A stretch of 7,326 bases of DNA from a bacterium (Candidatus Torokbacteria) CG_4_10_14_0_2_um_filter_35_8. GTDB taxonomy: Bacteria > Patescibacteriota > GCA-2792135. The DNA lies in the NCBI GenBank assembly GCA_002792135.1, contig PFNU01000082.1, positions 1 to 7,326 on the forward strand, in the 5' to 3' direction. The notes below the pieces were generated by a model. That model was not told the origin of the DNA, made no database searches, and saw only the letters and a list, made by a program, of their open reading frames with translations. Position numbers and translations under genes: made by a program. Below, piece by piece: positions 1 to 5,824 of the stretch (positions are counted from its first letter, which is position 1; every line of letters starts with the position of its first letter).

Positions 1-78
1 GATTTAGTATTAACTTTCTTCATGAATTTTACCAAATCTGTACCATCTGACTTAGTATACCCTAATTTTCATAGGTAA
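1..78 (+). CDS. Possible 3' end of a plus-strand gene, unrecognised
   Basis: Frame 1 of the plus strand is open from the window edge for 25 codons and ends in two consecutive TAA stops. A strong hairpin terminator begins 6 bases later, which fits a gene ending convergently with the minus-strand operon. The peptide (ending VPSDLVYPNFHR) matches no family I recognise. The opposite strand also has an open 22-codon stretch here (containing GYTKSDGTDLVKFMKK), which looks at least as protein-like but has a TGA directly upstream and no usual start near its 5' end. The coding strand is therefore uncertain. Confidence 0.22.
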   Translation, partial: DLVLTFFMNFTKSVPSDLVYPNFHR

Positions 79-83
79 TAATT

Positions 84-120
84 AAAAAGCTAACTGACAG
101 TAGAAATCAGTTAGCTTTTT
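84..120. terminator. Bidirectional intrinsic terminator
   Basis: Positions 84-97 and 107-120 are perfect inverted repeats, giving a 14-bp stem with a 9-nt loop. The outer five pairs are A:T, so each transcribed strand ends in a U-run. It starts 18 bases past the exonuclease stop and is placed to end the minus-strand operon. It could equally serve a convergent plus-strand gene ending at 78. Confidence 0.85.
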
Positions 121-137
121 GTTGTCAAAGTGTGCCT

Positions 138-761
138 TTAAAACAACTGGGGTTGCTGGAAGTCTTCGATTTCACAATTAGTATTACAGAGGCGATTGAT
201 AGCCTCAAGTGTTGTAATATCGTATTGTTTTAAAATATCTAAGAGTCTCAAGAAAACCATGGCTGTATACTCGACGTCTTCTAAAGCTCGATGTCTTTTT
301 TTACGAGGCGGCTTAATGCCCACTCGTTTCATAACAGCATCAAGACTGTGAAGTTTCTCTTTTTTATGGATTTTCCTTGATAAAGTCAAAGTATCAAGAA
401 GCATATTTGACACTTCATTATTACCTAGATCACTTAGATGTCTATTGAGCACTCGTGCATCAAAAGCCACATTATGACCAACTAAAGGAGATCCTTTTAT
501 AAATCTGAGGAACCCCGGCAATACTTGACCGATAGCCGGCGCATCCTTGACCATACTATCTGAGATACCAGAAACTCTATAATTATAGGGTTGAATTTTA
601 CAAGGTGGCCTTACAAGAGAATAGAAAGCATTACTACTATTAATTTTGCTTCCAACGATCTCCATTCCTGCAATCTCAATAATCTCATGTCTGTAGTTTT
701 TTAATGGATTGTTGGTTGTTTCTAAATCAAACACCACCAAGCGTGTATTAGGATTGTTCAT
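138..761 (-). CDS. DEDDh-family 3'-5' exonuclease (DnaQ/PolC epsilon-like)
   Basis: This 207-residue protein is a single-domain DnaQ-like exonuclease that should remove nucleotides from 3' ends using two metal ions. All catalytic positions are visible: D12 and E14 in the Exo I motif (VVFDLETT), D101 in the Exo II motif (LVGHNVAFDARVL), and H157 plus D162 in the Exo III-epsilon motif (HRALEDVEY), the H-x4-D spacing that defines DEDDh rather than DEDDy enzymes. The length fits a standalone exonuclease, with no polymerase, helicase or GIY-YIG domain attached. The ATG at 761 is preceded by a strong ribosome binding site. It is the last gene before the terminator. It could proofread, take part in repair, or degrade RNA oligonucleotides; sequence alone does not separate these. 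The short C-terminal tail after about residue 185 is unassigned. Confidence 0.9.
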   Translation of the reverse strand: MNNPNTRLVVFDLETTNNPLKNYRHEIIEIAGMEIVGSKINSSNAFYSLVRPPCKIQPYNYRVSGISDSMVKDAPAIGQVLPGFLRFIKGSPLVGHNVAFDARVLNRHLSDLGNNEVSNMLLDTLTLSRKIHKKEKLHSLDAVMKRVGIKPPRKKRHRALEDVEYTAMVFLRLLDILKQYDITTLEAINRLCNTNCEIEDFQQPQLF

Positions 762-772
762 TGTGTTTATCT

Positions 773-780
773 ACCTCCTT
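773..780 (-). promoter_or_regulatory. Strong Shine-Dalgarno for the exonuclease
   Basis: The minus strand reads AAGGAGGT, an excellent match to the 16S rRNA 3' end, 11 bases before the ATG at 761. The spacing is slightly long but the match is strong enough to fix the start. Confidence 0.75.
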
Positions 781-790
781 GAGACTATTT

Positions 791-796
791 ATTATA
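791..796 (-). promoter_or_regulatory. Candidate -10 element for the exonuclease
   Basis: A perfect TATAAT lies on the minus strand about 30 bases upstream of the exonuclease ATG, in the 70-base gap after the kinase gene. I see no convincing -35 at 16-19 bases, so this may be a weak internal promoter or chance in AT-rich DNA. Confidence 0.3.
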
Positions 797-831
797 GCTG
801 AAATCTTTAGAAATCTCTTGACTGATTTTAC

Positions 832-1287
832 TCAAGTCTGTTCGTGCATAAAATGTGCATCAATTTTTTGGTATTGATGGACATCTTTCGGTTCAAAGAT
901 AAACTTTATAGCTTTTTCTGCTTTTTCAGCAGAATCTGATCTATGGATTACATCGCAACCAGTCCATAAAGCGAATCTGCCTCGAATAGTCCATCCTTCG
1001 GCTTTACTTAGGTCTGAAGGGCCGCACAGATTCATTGCTTTCTGGATTACTCCCGGACCCTCCAAAGTAATTCCTATGCAAGGGCCACTTAGCATGAAGT
1101 CTTTTGTTTGTTGATAATAAGGTTTATCGGTAATGTCTGAGTATAAAACTTCGAATGTTTGTTGATCTAGAACGAACATTTTTAAGCCGGTAATTTTGAA
1201 ACCTTTCTCTTCAAACATTGTAATGATTTTCCCTATTAGACTTCTTTGGATAGCGTCAGGTTTTAGGATAACTACTGTTCTTTCCAA
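832..1287 (-). CDS. ndk: Nucleoside diphosphate kinase, divergent active site
   Basis: Nucleoside diphosphate kinase moves a phosphate from NTPs to NDPs through a phosphohistidine. The 151-residue protein has the usual length and the N-terminal signature ERTVVILKPDAIQR with K9. The catalytic region reads TIRGRF (R102), then VIHRSDS with H115 as the phosphorylated histidine. Several normally invariant positions differ. Compared with human NDPK-B, the nucleotide-binding Arg88 is Met85, Thr94 is Ser91, Arg58 is Lys55, Asn115 is Asp112, and the glycine after the histidine is Arg116. The enzyme may still work, because the histidine, K9 and R102 remain, but activity or substrate choice could be altered. 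The start is TTG, supported by an AAAGGAGG site 10 bases upstream. It follows the aminotransferase gene after a 61-base gap and is richer in G+C than that gene. Confidence 0.88.
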   Translation of the reverse strand: MERTVVILKPDAIQRSLIGKIITMFEEKGFKITGLKMFVLDQQTFEVLYSDITDKPYYQQTKDFMLSGPCIGITLEGPGVIQKAMNLCGPSDLSKAEGWTIRGRFALWTGCDVIHRSDSAEKAEKAIKFIFEPKDVHQYQKIDAHFMHEQT

Positions 1288-1297
1288 TTTTTACAAA

Positions 1298-1305
1298 CCT
1301 CCTTT
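1298..1305 (-). promoter_or_regulatory. Strong Shine-Dalgarno selecting a TTG start for ndk
   Basis: The minus strand reads AAAGGAGG, ending 10 bases before the TTG at 1287. No ATG or GTG of this frame lies nearby, and the residues directly after the TTG match the conserved N-terminus of the family, so the TTG start is well supported. Confidence 0.75.
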
Positions 1306-1358
1306 GTTTTGTTTATTTTACAAAGAACAACTTCCTTAGCACTTTGTTTTATTTTACA
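1302..1358. repeat. Imperfect direct repeat between ndk and the aminotransferase gene
   Basis: CTTTGTTTT-gttt-ATTTTACA at 1302-1322 and CTTTGTTTTATTTTACA at 1342-1358 are the same sequence apart from a 4-base insertion. They are 19 bases apart. The second copy covers the aminotransferase stop codon at 1349-1351 and the first abuts the ndk ribosome binding site. A small local duplication is the simplest explanation; the AT-rich content makes chance possible. Confidence 0.4.
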
Positions 1359-2491
1359 GTTTTCTTAATACTAGTAACAATATGATCTAAATCATTTTTA
1401 GTCAAGTTTTCATAAGTTGGCAGATTGATCATTCTTGTTACTAAATTTTCAGCCTTGCGACATTCTGTAGATACATGGCCTACAATTTTTTTAAATAACG
1501 GATGAGTATAACAAACTCTGTAATTGTAAGTTATAACATCTGACGGAATACCTAGTTTGTATAATGTCTTTGCTAATTTATTATTGCCCCATTTGTCGTC
1601 GGTTATTATTAAGATTGAAAAATAATTAGGATTGCTGTCGATTGTATTACCTGGTTGATAGATTGAGATTTCTTTTAGATCATTTAAGTGCTTTATTAGA
1701 TATTGAGCATTTTTTTCCCGTTTCTTAATTCTCTGTGAAAGCTTTTTTATCTGAGTTAGCCCTATTGCAGCAGTTATTTCGTTAATTCTATAATTCCAAC
1801 CAACATCATAAAAAGTAATTCGTGGCATTCCTTGCTCTACTTTATAAGACATACAATGGCGGATAAAGCTTTTCATCTTTTTTGCGTATTTGTCATTGTT
1901 GGTCAGCACGAAACCCCCTTCGCCTGTTGAGACTAGTTTGGTTTCGAAAGTGCTAAAACAGCCAATATCACCAATTGTGCCTAGGTTTTTACCTTGATAT
2001 TTAGATCCATGGGCTTGAGCAGCATCCTCAATAATTTTGAGAGAATATTTTTTAGCAAGATTAGATAGCTTTTCTAAGTCTATAGGATAGCCCCAGAGAT
2101 AAACGGGTATAATGGCTTTAGTGCGAGAAGTGATTTTTTTCTCGAGATCTTTGTAATCAAAATCAAAATTATTTTTTTGAGTATCTACAAAGACAGGGGT
2201 TGCATTTCGGAATAGAATAGGTAATACGGTTAGAACTAGAGCAGTAGCAGGGACTAGTACTTCGTCGCTAGGACCAATGCCGGTAGCATATAAAGCGCAA
2301 TGCAAAGCAGATGTTCCAGAACTAACAGCAACCGCATATCTGGTTTTGAAATAATTGCAAAGCTCTTTCTCATACTGGGTATTTTTTTTGCCAGAAAAGG
2401 AAGATAACTTTTTAGATTGAATGACTTTACTAGCTGCCTTGATTTCTTGACCTCCAACATTAGGATAGTCAGGAGTAAGATGATATTGCAT
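1349..2491 (-). CDS. DegT/DnrJ/EryC1/StrS-family PLP aminotransferase
   Basis: This full-length 380-residue fold-type I PLP enzyme belongs to the family that usually aminates keto-sugars attached to nucleotides, with some members acting on cyclitols or other ketones. Visible landmarks are the phosphate-binding SSGTSA (57-62), the pyridine-binding aspartate D156 in IIEDAAQAHG, the Schiff-base lysine K185 in FSTFETKLVSTGEGG, and the late NYRINEITAAIG segment (233-244). Since the lysine is present, an aminotransferase is more likely than a lysine-less dehydratase of the ColD type. The ATG at 2491 comes 4 bases after the radical SAM stop with no clear ribosome binding site, so translational coupling is likely. 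No sugar-nucleotide dehydratase or glycosyltransferase is nearby, which is unusual for a deoxysugar pathway and leaves the substrate open. Confidence 0.92.
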   Translation of the reverse strand: MQYHLTPDYPNVGGQEIKAASKVIQSKKLSSFSGKKNTQYEKELCNYFKTRYAVAVSSGTSALHCALYATGIGPSDEVLVPATALVLTVLPILFRNATPVFVDTQKNNFDFDYKDLEKKITSRTKAIIPVYLWGYPIDLEKLSNLAKKYSLKIIEDAAQAHGSKYQGKNLGTIGDIGCFSTFETKLVSTGEGGFVLTNNDKYAKKMKSFIRHCMSYKVEQGMPRITFYDVGWNYRINEITAAIGLTQIKKLSQRIKKREKNAQYLIKHLNDLKEISIYQPGNTIDSNPNYFSILIITDDKWGNNKLAKTLYKLGIPSDVITYNYRVCYTHPLFKKIVGHVSTECRKAENLVTRMINLPTYENLTKNDLDHIVTSIKKTVK

Positions 2492-2495
2492 ATCT

Positions 2496-3461
2496 TTAAT
2501 CGTTAAAAAGGTTGGAGTGATATAATTCCCACATTGGTATGCAGTCTAGAGAAAAAAGTTTGCATTTTGTGGGTTTTTGTTCCTCGGTTTTAGCTTTTGA
2601 TACTAAATCGGAAAATTTGTCTTGCTTGATATTCGGCGGATGGGGAGTTGTATTAATTTTGAAAGTGGAGGGACAATTGTAGACATTACCTGTTGGGTCT
2701 ATAAAGAATAGCTTTTTGCCGCCGAAACAGTTTTCAATGCAGTGAGTATTTTGCTTGGCAAAATTCTTTTTAAGTAAGAATAAATATTTTTTATTGGGGA
2801 TAGTAATTTTATCTTGTTTCTTTTCGGCTTCAGAGATAAGGTGATTCAACGAGCTAAACTGATGTTCGTTTAATGATAATTGTTTATATAAGGGATTATT
2901 TTTGGGTAACCATATTGGCTGAAATACAAAATAGTCTAGTCCTAAATCAATGGCAAAATCTATTGTTCCGTTAATATCATCTATATTTTCTTTAGTCATT
3001 ACCGTATAAATACCAATTTTAGCCTTGCTTTTACATTCCCGTTTTTGCTCGACTAGATTTTTAATTCCTTGGATTGTTGCATGGAATCCTCCGCGCCATT
3101 TATTATGGTACTCTGCTTTATATGAGTCTAGAGATATAAATACAGCAACAAGGTCGTTTTTAATAAGTCGTTTAGCTACTTTTTTTGTGATAAGTGTTCC
3201 ATTAGTCGAAACAATAGTTGGGATTCGTACCTTTTTTAAACCTTCAAGAACCTTAAAAATGTCTTTATTAAATAAAGGTTCTCCTCCAGCAATGCAGATA
3301 CGCCTGATACTAGCCTTGCTTATATCTGTGATGCACTCTAAAGTCTGTTGAGTGTTTATATTGAGTGCTTTAGGTCTCAATGGTTTATCTCTTGGAATAC
3401 CAAAATAACAATACTTGCATTGAAGATTACAATTGGAGCTGAGTGCCCACAGTATTATTAT
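2496..3461 (-). CDS. Radical SAM protein with SPASM-like C-terminal cysteines; start unresolved
   Basis: Radical SAM enzymes use a [4Fe-4S] cluster to cleave S-adenosylmethionine and start radical chemistry. Counting residues from 3461, the cluster motif CNLQCKYC (C11, C15, C18; bases 3408-3431) is followed by YFG, and GGEP (59-62) binds SAM. A C-terminal segment has C241, C245, C263 in GNVYNCPS, then C300 and C307, resembling a SPASM or twitch auxiliary cluster. Such proteins often modify peptides, but others act on sugars or small molecules. The first usual start in frame (TTG, 3380) would delete the cluster motif, so it must be wrong. Between the upstream in-frame TAA and the motif there is no ATG, GTG or TTG; only ATA at 3453-3461 and CTG at 3450-3452 remain. 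The boundary given is the first codon past the preceding gene's stop and is nominal. A rare start, a +1 frameshift from the preceding gene, or a lost base could explain this. Confidence 0.85.
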   Translation of the reverse strand: MIILWALSSNCNLQCKYCYFGIPRDKPLRPKALNINTQQTLECITDISKASIRRICIAGGEPLFNKDIFKVLEGLKKVRIPTIVSTNGTLITKKVAKRLIKNDLVAVFISLDSYKAEYHNKWRGGFHATIQGIKNLVEQKRECKSKAKIGIYTVMTKENIDDINGTIDFAIDLGLDYFVFQPIWLPKNNPLYKQLSLNEHQFSSLNHLISEAEKKQDKITIPNKKYLFLLKKNFAKQNTHCIENCFGGKKLFFIDPTGNVYNCPSTFKINTTPHPPNIKQDKFSDLVSKAKTEEQKPTKCKLFSLDCIPMWELYHSNLFND

Positions 3462-3462
3462 G

Positions 3463-4182
3463 TCACTTACTTTTGTTTCTATTAGTGTTGTGCTTAATTT
3501 GTTGAAGGCATAGGTTGGTTAATTTTTTTATTATTTTTTCGGGTGACAGATTGATAGCATTAAGAATTCTGATTCTATCTTTGTGTTTTTGAGCAATAGT
3601 ATCATATGTTTCCGAGGCCTTTTTTAGTAATTCTATTTCATCTTTTTTGTATCTTTTTTTGTTTCTTGTCTCGGCTCGTTGCAAGGCAGTACTAAAATTA
3701 TCTTTTATATAAATCGTAAAATCAGGCAGGACTCCCCACTGTTTCCTGATATTATAGAGTTGATTATAGGTCTTTAGTACGCTTCTTTCGGGGAATTGTT
3801 GATTTATCAAAATTGCTGAGTATATAGCTACACTATCAATGCTACGATCCTCGAGTACAATTTGGCCATCTTTCAACGCAGGTACCATCCACTTTTCTAT
3901 TTCATAAGATTTCAACGCTGAAAGCAATAGAGCTTCTGTTATAGGATAACCAATGCGAAAAAATTTGTCATTTGTGCTCAATAAGATATCTAAAATTCGT
4001 TTACCAATATCGTTGTTTTTATATTCATATAGGTCGCTAATTAATATTACCTTATAACCCAATCCTCGCAACCTCTGTGTTACAAGTTTGCCAAAAAAAC
4101 TTTTTCCAACCCCGCTTATACCCTCAAGGCTAATTAGGGTGCCTAGATGTCTTAAGTTACCTTTAATAGCTTTAGTTTGCAT
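3463..4182 (-). CDS. Thymidylate-kinase-like P-loop nucleotide kinase
   Basis: The 239-residue protein resembles thymidylate kinase, which phosphorylates dTMP to dTDP. The Walker A loop is GISGVGKS (21-28). The DR motif that follows the phosphoacceptor region is EDRSIDSVAIYS (111-122), where genuine dTMP kinases usually have DRY or DRH. PDFTIYIKD (153-161) matches the strand before the lid, and a basic lid-like stretch RAETRNKKRYKKDE (169-182) leads to the conserved late Tyr (Y193). The family call is good, but the substrate is not certain; a related nucleoside or nucleotide kinase is possible. The ATG at 4182 is the only sensible start and lies 7 bases after the MazG-like stop, with no clear ribosome binding site. 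The last 10 or so codons overlap an open stretch in the radical SAM frame. Confidence 0.8.
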   Translation of the reverse strand: MQTKAIKGNLRHLGTLISLEGISGVGKSFFGKLVTQRLRGLGYKVILISDLYEYKNNDIGKRILDILLSTNDKFFRIGYPITEALLLSALKSYEIEKWMVPALKDGQIVLEDRSIDSVAIYSAILINQQFPERSVLKTYNQLYNIRKQWGVLPDFTIYIKDNFSTALQRAETRNKKRYKKDEIELLKKASETYDTIAQKHKDRIRILNAINLSPEKIIKKLTNLCLQQIKHNTNRNKSK

Positions 4183-4189
4183 TCGTTTT

Positions 4190-4495
4190 TTATTCTAAAG
4201 TGGCCCATATTTTTTTATCAAATCTTCTTTCATATTTTTTAATAGTTTTTAGAAATTCCTTTTCCAGGTTGATATTATATTTGGCAGAGATAACAAAAAT
4301 ATTATAAAGAAGATCAAAGCATTCTTTAGCAATATTATCCTCCTGTCTTCTAACGTTGACACCTTGATGAGTAAGTATACTTCTGATGCTTTCCCCAAAT
4401 TCTTGGCTAAATTCCCCTAAAAGCTCTAAATCGTTTCTTTCTCCTGTAGACTTTTCTAGTTCGTAACACCATTTTTGTAATTTTTTGATAGTCAT
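4190..4495 (-). CDS. MazG-like all-alpha NTP pyrophosphohydrolase
   Basis: This 101-residue protein fits the single-domain MazG/dUTPase-like all-alpha superfamily, which hydrolyses (d)NTPs to monophosphate and pyrophosphate with Mg2+. The signature is E-x-x-E (E32, E35 in SQEFGES) followed 23 residues later by E-x-x-D (E58, D61 in KECFDLLYNIF). A final amphipathic helix (about 76-90, LEKEFLKTIKKYERR) matches the family's last helix. The length suits a domain working as a dimer or tetramer. The ATG at 4495 has no Shine-Dalgarno and comes 21 bases after the methyltransferase stop, in a very AT-rich gap. Placed beside a nucleotide kinase, it may limit build-up of an unwanted triphosphate. Its actual substrate cannot be read from the sequence. 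Confidence 0.78.
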   Translation of the reverse strand: MTIKKLQKWCYELEKSTGERNDLELLGEFSQEFGESIRSILTHQGVNVRRQEDNIAKECFDLLYNIFVISAKYNINLEKEFLKTIKKYERRFDKKIWATLE

Positions 4496-4516
4496 TTATT
4501 TATTTTTTATTAATAA

Positions 4517-5326
4517 TTATTTTCTTAGTAAGAAGAGGATTTCTTTGCTGATTTTTGGAAATGGTACAGCTATAAAAGAGGTTAAGAATATCGAAGGTAT
4601 ATATTTTTTTATATCTTGATAATATTTCCAACCTCTCCGACCATATTTCTTCAAGAATTCTCCTTTGAAATCCTTTTCTGAATCTGCCATTACGCCAAAT
4701 CCATCTTGAATTTTAAAGCCGATTTGCTTTAAATATCTTTTTAATTCTTCATAATTCCATTCATAAATATGAGCTTTATAACGAGTGTTATAGCCACCAT
4801 TATAATTATTTGGTGTAGAGAGTAACATCAAGCCATTTTTCCTAAGCACTTTGAAGCATTCTCTTAAACTTTTGATGCCATCCTCTGGGTGCATGTGTTC
4901 TAAAGAAGAGGTATAAATTATGAAATCAACCCTTTTGTTCTTAAATGATTGACTTGATTTACTCAAATTTACTACATTTGCCTGAATCCATTCACATTCA
5001 AAATCACAATCAATATAAGTTTGTGCCTCTTTTAGGTTTTCTCCTGAAATATCTAGACCGATATATTTTTTAATTCTATTGCCATGATATTTAAGCAATG
5101 GCAAAATCATACTTCTTCCACAACAGACATCCAATATTATCGCATTTTTTTTAGGCATTAAAGCAGCCACTAAGTGCTGGATATAATTCATAACACCGCT
5201 TTCTTTGATTTGTCCTTTAGCAAATTGAATATAGAAATTATCCATTTGATGGGTGGTGCAAAGAATTTTAGATTTATCCATATTACCTATAATCTTGTAG
5301 ACAACTTTCCTTATTTTAGTAGGCAT
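4517..5326 (-). CDS. Class I SAM-dependent methyltransferase
   Basis: The 269-residue protein has a Rossmann methyltransferase core. Motif I is IILDVCCGRSMILP (63-76), the acidic residue at the end of strand 2 is D92 in YIGLDISGENL, motif IV is VDFIIYTSSLEHM (133-145), followed by FKVLRKNGLMLLSTPNN (158-174). This matches the methyltransferase-11/UbiG-like group, which mostly acts on small molecules. The N-terminal 60 residues and the C-terminal part from about 200 are less conserved and probably contact the substrate. The ATG at 5326 has no ribosome binding site; a second ATG at 5281 (MDKSKI) is preceded by a weak AGG and would give a 254-residue protein still holding the full core. It follows the phosphoribosyltransferase by 22 bases. 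The acceptor is unknown. Confidence 0.85.
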   Translation of the reverse strand: MPTKIRKVVYKIIGNMDKSKILCTTHQMDNFYIQFAKGQIKESGVMNYIQHLVAALMPKKNAIILDVCCGRSMILPLLKYHGNRIKKYIGLDISGENLKEAQTYIDCDFECEWIQANVVNLSKSSQSFKNKRVDFIIYTSSLEHMHPEDGIKSLRECFKVLRKNGLMLLSTPNNYNGGYNTRYKAHIYEWNYEELKRYLKQIGFKIQDGFGVMADSEKDFKGEFLKKYGRRGWKYYQDIKKYIPSIFLTSFIAVPFPKISKEILFLLRK

Positions 5327-5348
5327 AAATTATCATTTGTTAATTTTA

Positions 5349-5822
5349 TTAATTTTCTTCCCAAGGGAATATAGCCCAGGCCCTTATTCTTTTAGCGACG
5401 TAATCTATAAAAGGTTTGTTTTTTGTCTTATCGAAATTATCATCATTGACTAATATAGTAGCAGTTTTAGTACTTTTTGGATTTTGTAGTGTTACCATCT
5501 TTTTAGCGATCATTATGCTTTCTCCAGAACCAACAATATCATCAACAATCAAAACATTTTTCCTATAGGTATCTTTCAAAAGACTAGTATATTTTACAAT
5601 AGGCTTAATCTTCTTAGCCATTATACGTTCATCTTTTGTCCGTTGGATATATAAGGGCCTAATATCTCTAACATTTAGTAGGTGAGATAGATAGACAGCG
5701 GGAATAAATCCGCCTCGTTGAATAGCTACAATTATTTCTGGCTTGAAGTCCTTTTTGATTTTAAGGCTGAGTTTTTTGGTAAGTTTGGTAATTTGTTGCC
5801 AGGTGAATTTTTGTATTTGCAT
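5349..5822 (-). CDS. Gpt-like purine phosphoribosyltransferase
   Basis: This 157-residue type I phosphoribosyltransferase should join a purine-type base to PRPP, giving a nucleotide and pyrophosphate. The 13-residue PRPP-binding motif is VLIVDDIVGSGES (90-102) with the paired aspartates D94 and D95. The pyrophosphate loop is AIQRGGFIPA (33-42), and the C-terminal WAIFPWE (149-155) is typical of the Gpt/xanthine-guanine-hypoxanthine group. The start is set at 5822, not at the in-frame ATG at 5852, because a strong GAGAGGAG site sits 7 bases upstream of 5822, and starting there avoids overlap with queE, whose stop ends at 5825. Only 2 bases separate the genes. Next to QueE, a 7-deazaguanine base is a plausible substrate; ordinary purine salvage is the alternative. 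Confidence 0.88.
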   Translation of the reverse strand: MQIQKFTWQQITKLTKKLSLKIKKDFKPEIIVAIQRGGFIPAVYLSHLLNVRDIRPLYIQRTKDERIMAKKIKPIVKYTSLLKDTYRKNVLIVDDIVGSGESIMIAKKMVTLQNPKSTKTATILVNDDNFDKTKNKPFIDYVAKRIRAWAIFPWEEN

Positions 5823-5824
5823 AT

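Noticed and set aside
1320..1347. Possible terminator hairpin between the aminotransferase and ndk
   Set aside because: The stem ACAAAG/CTTTGT is only six pairs around a 16-base loop, with no U-run following on the minus strand.
2254..2460. 68-codon minus-strand open frame
   Set aside because: It lies wholly inside the DegT aminotransferase gene in another frame, and the aminotransferase motifs there are clear.
3025..3351. 108-codon plus-strand open frame
   Set aside because: It is antisense to the radical SAM gene and shows no family features.
5174..5374. 66-codon plus-strand open frame
   Set aside because: It is antisense to the methyltransferase start and the phosphoribosyltransferase end, with no supporting signal.
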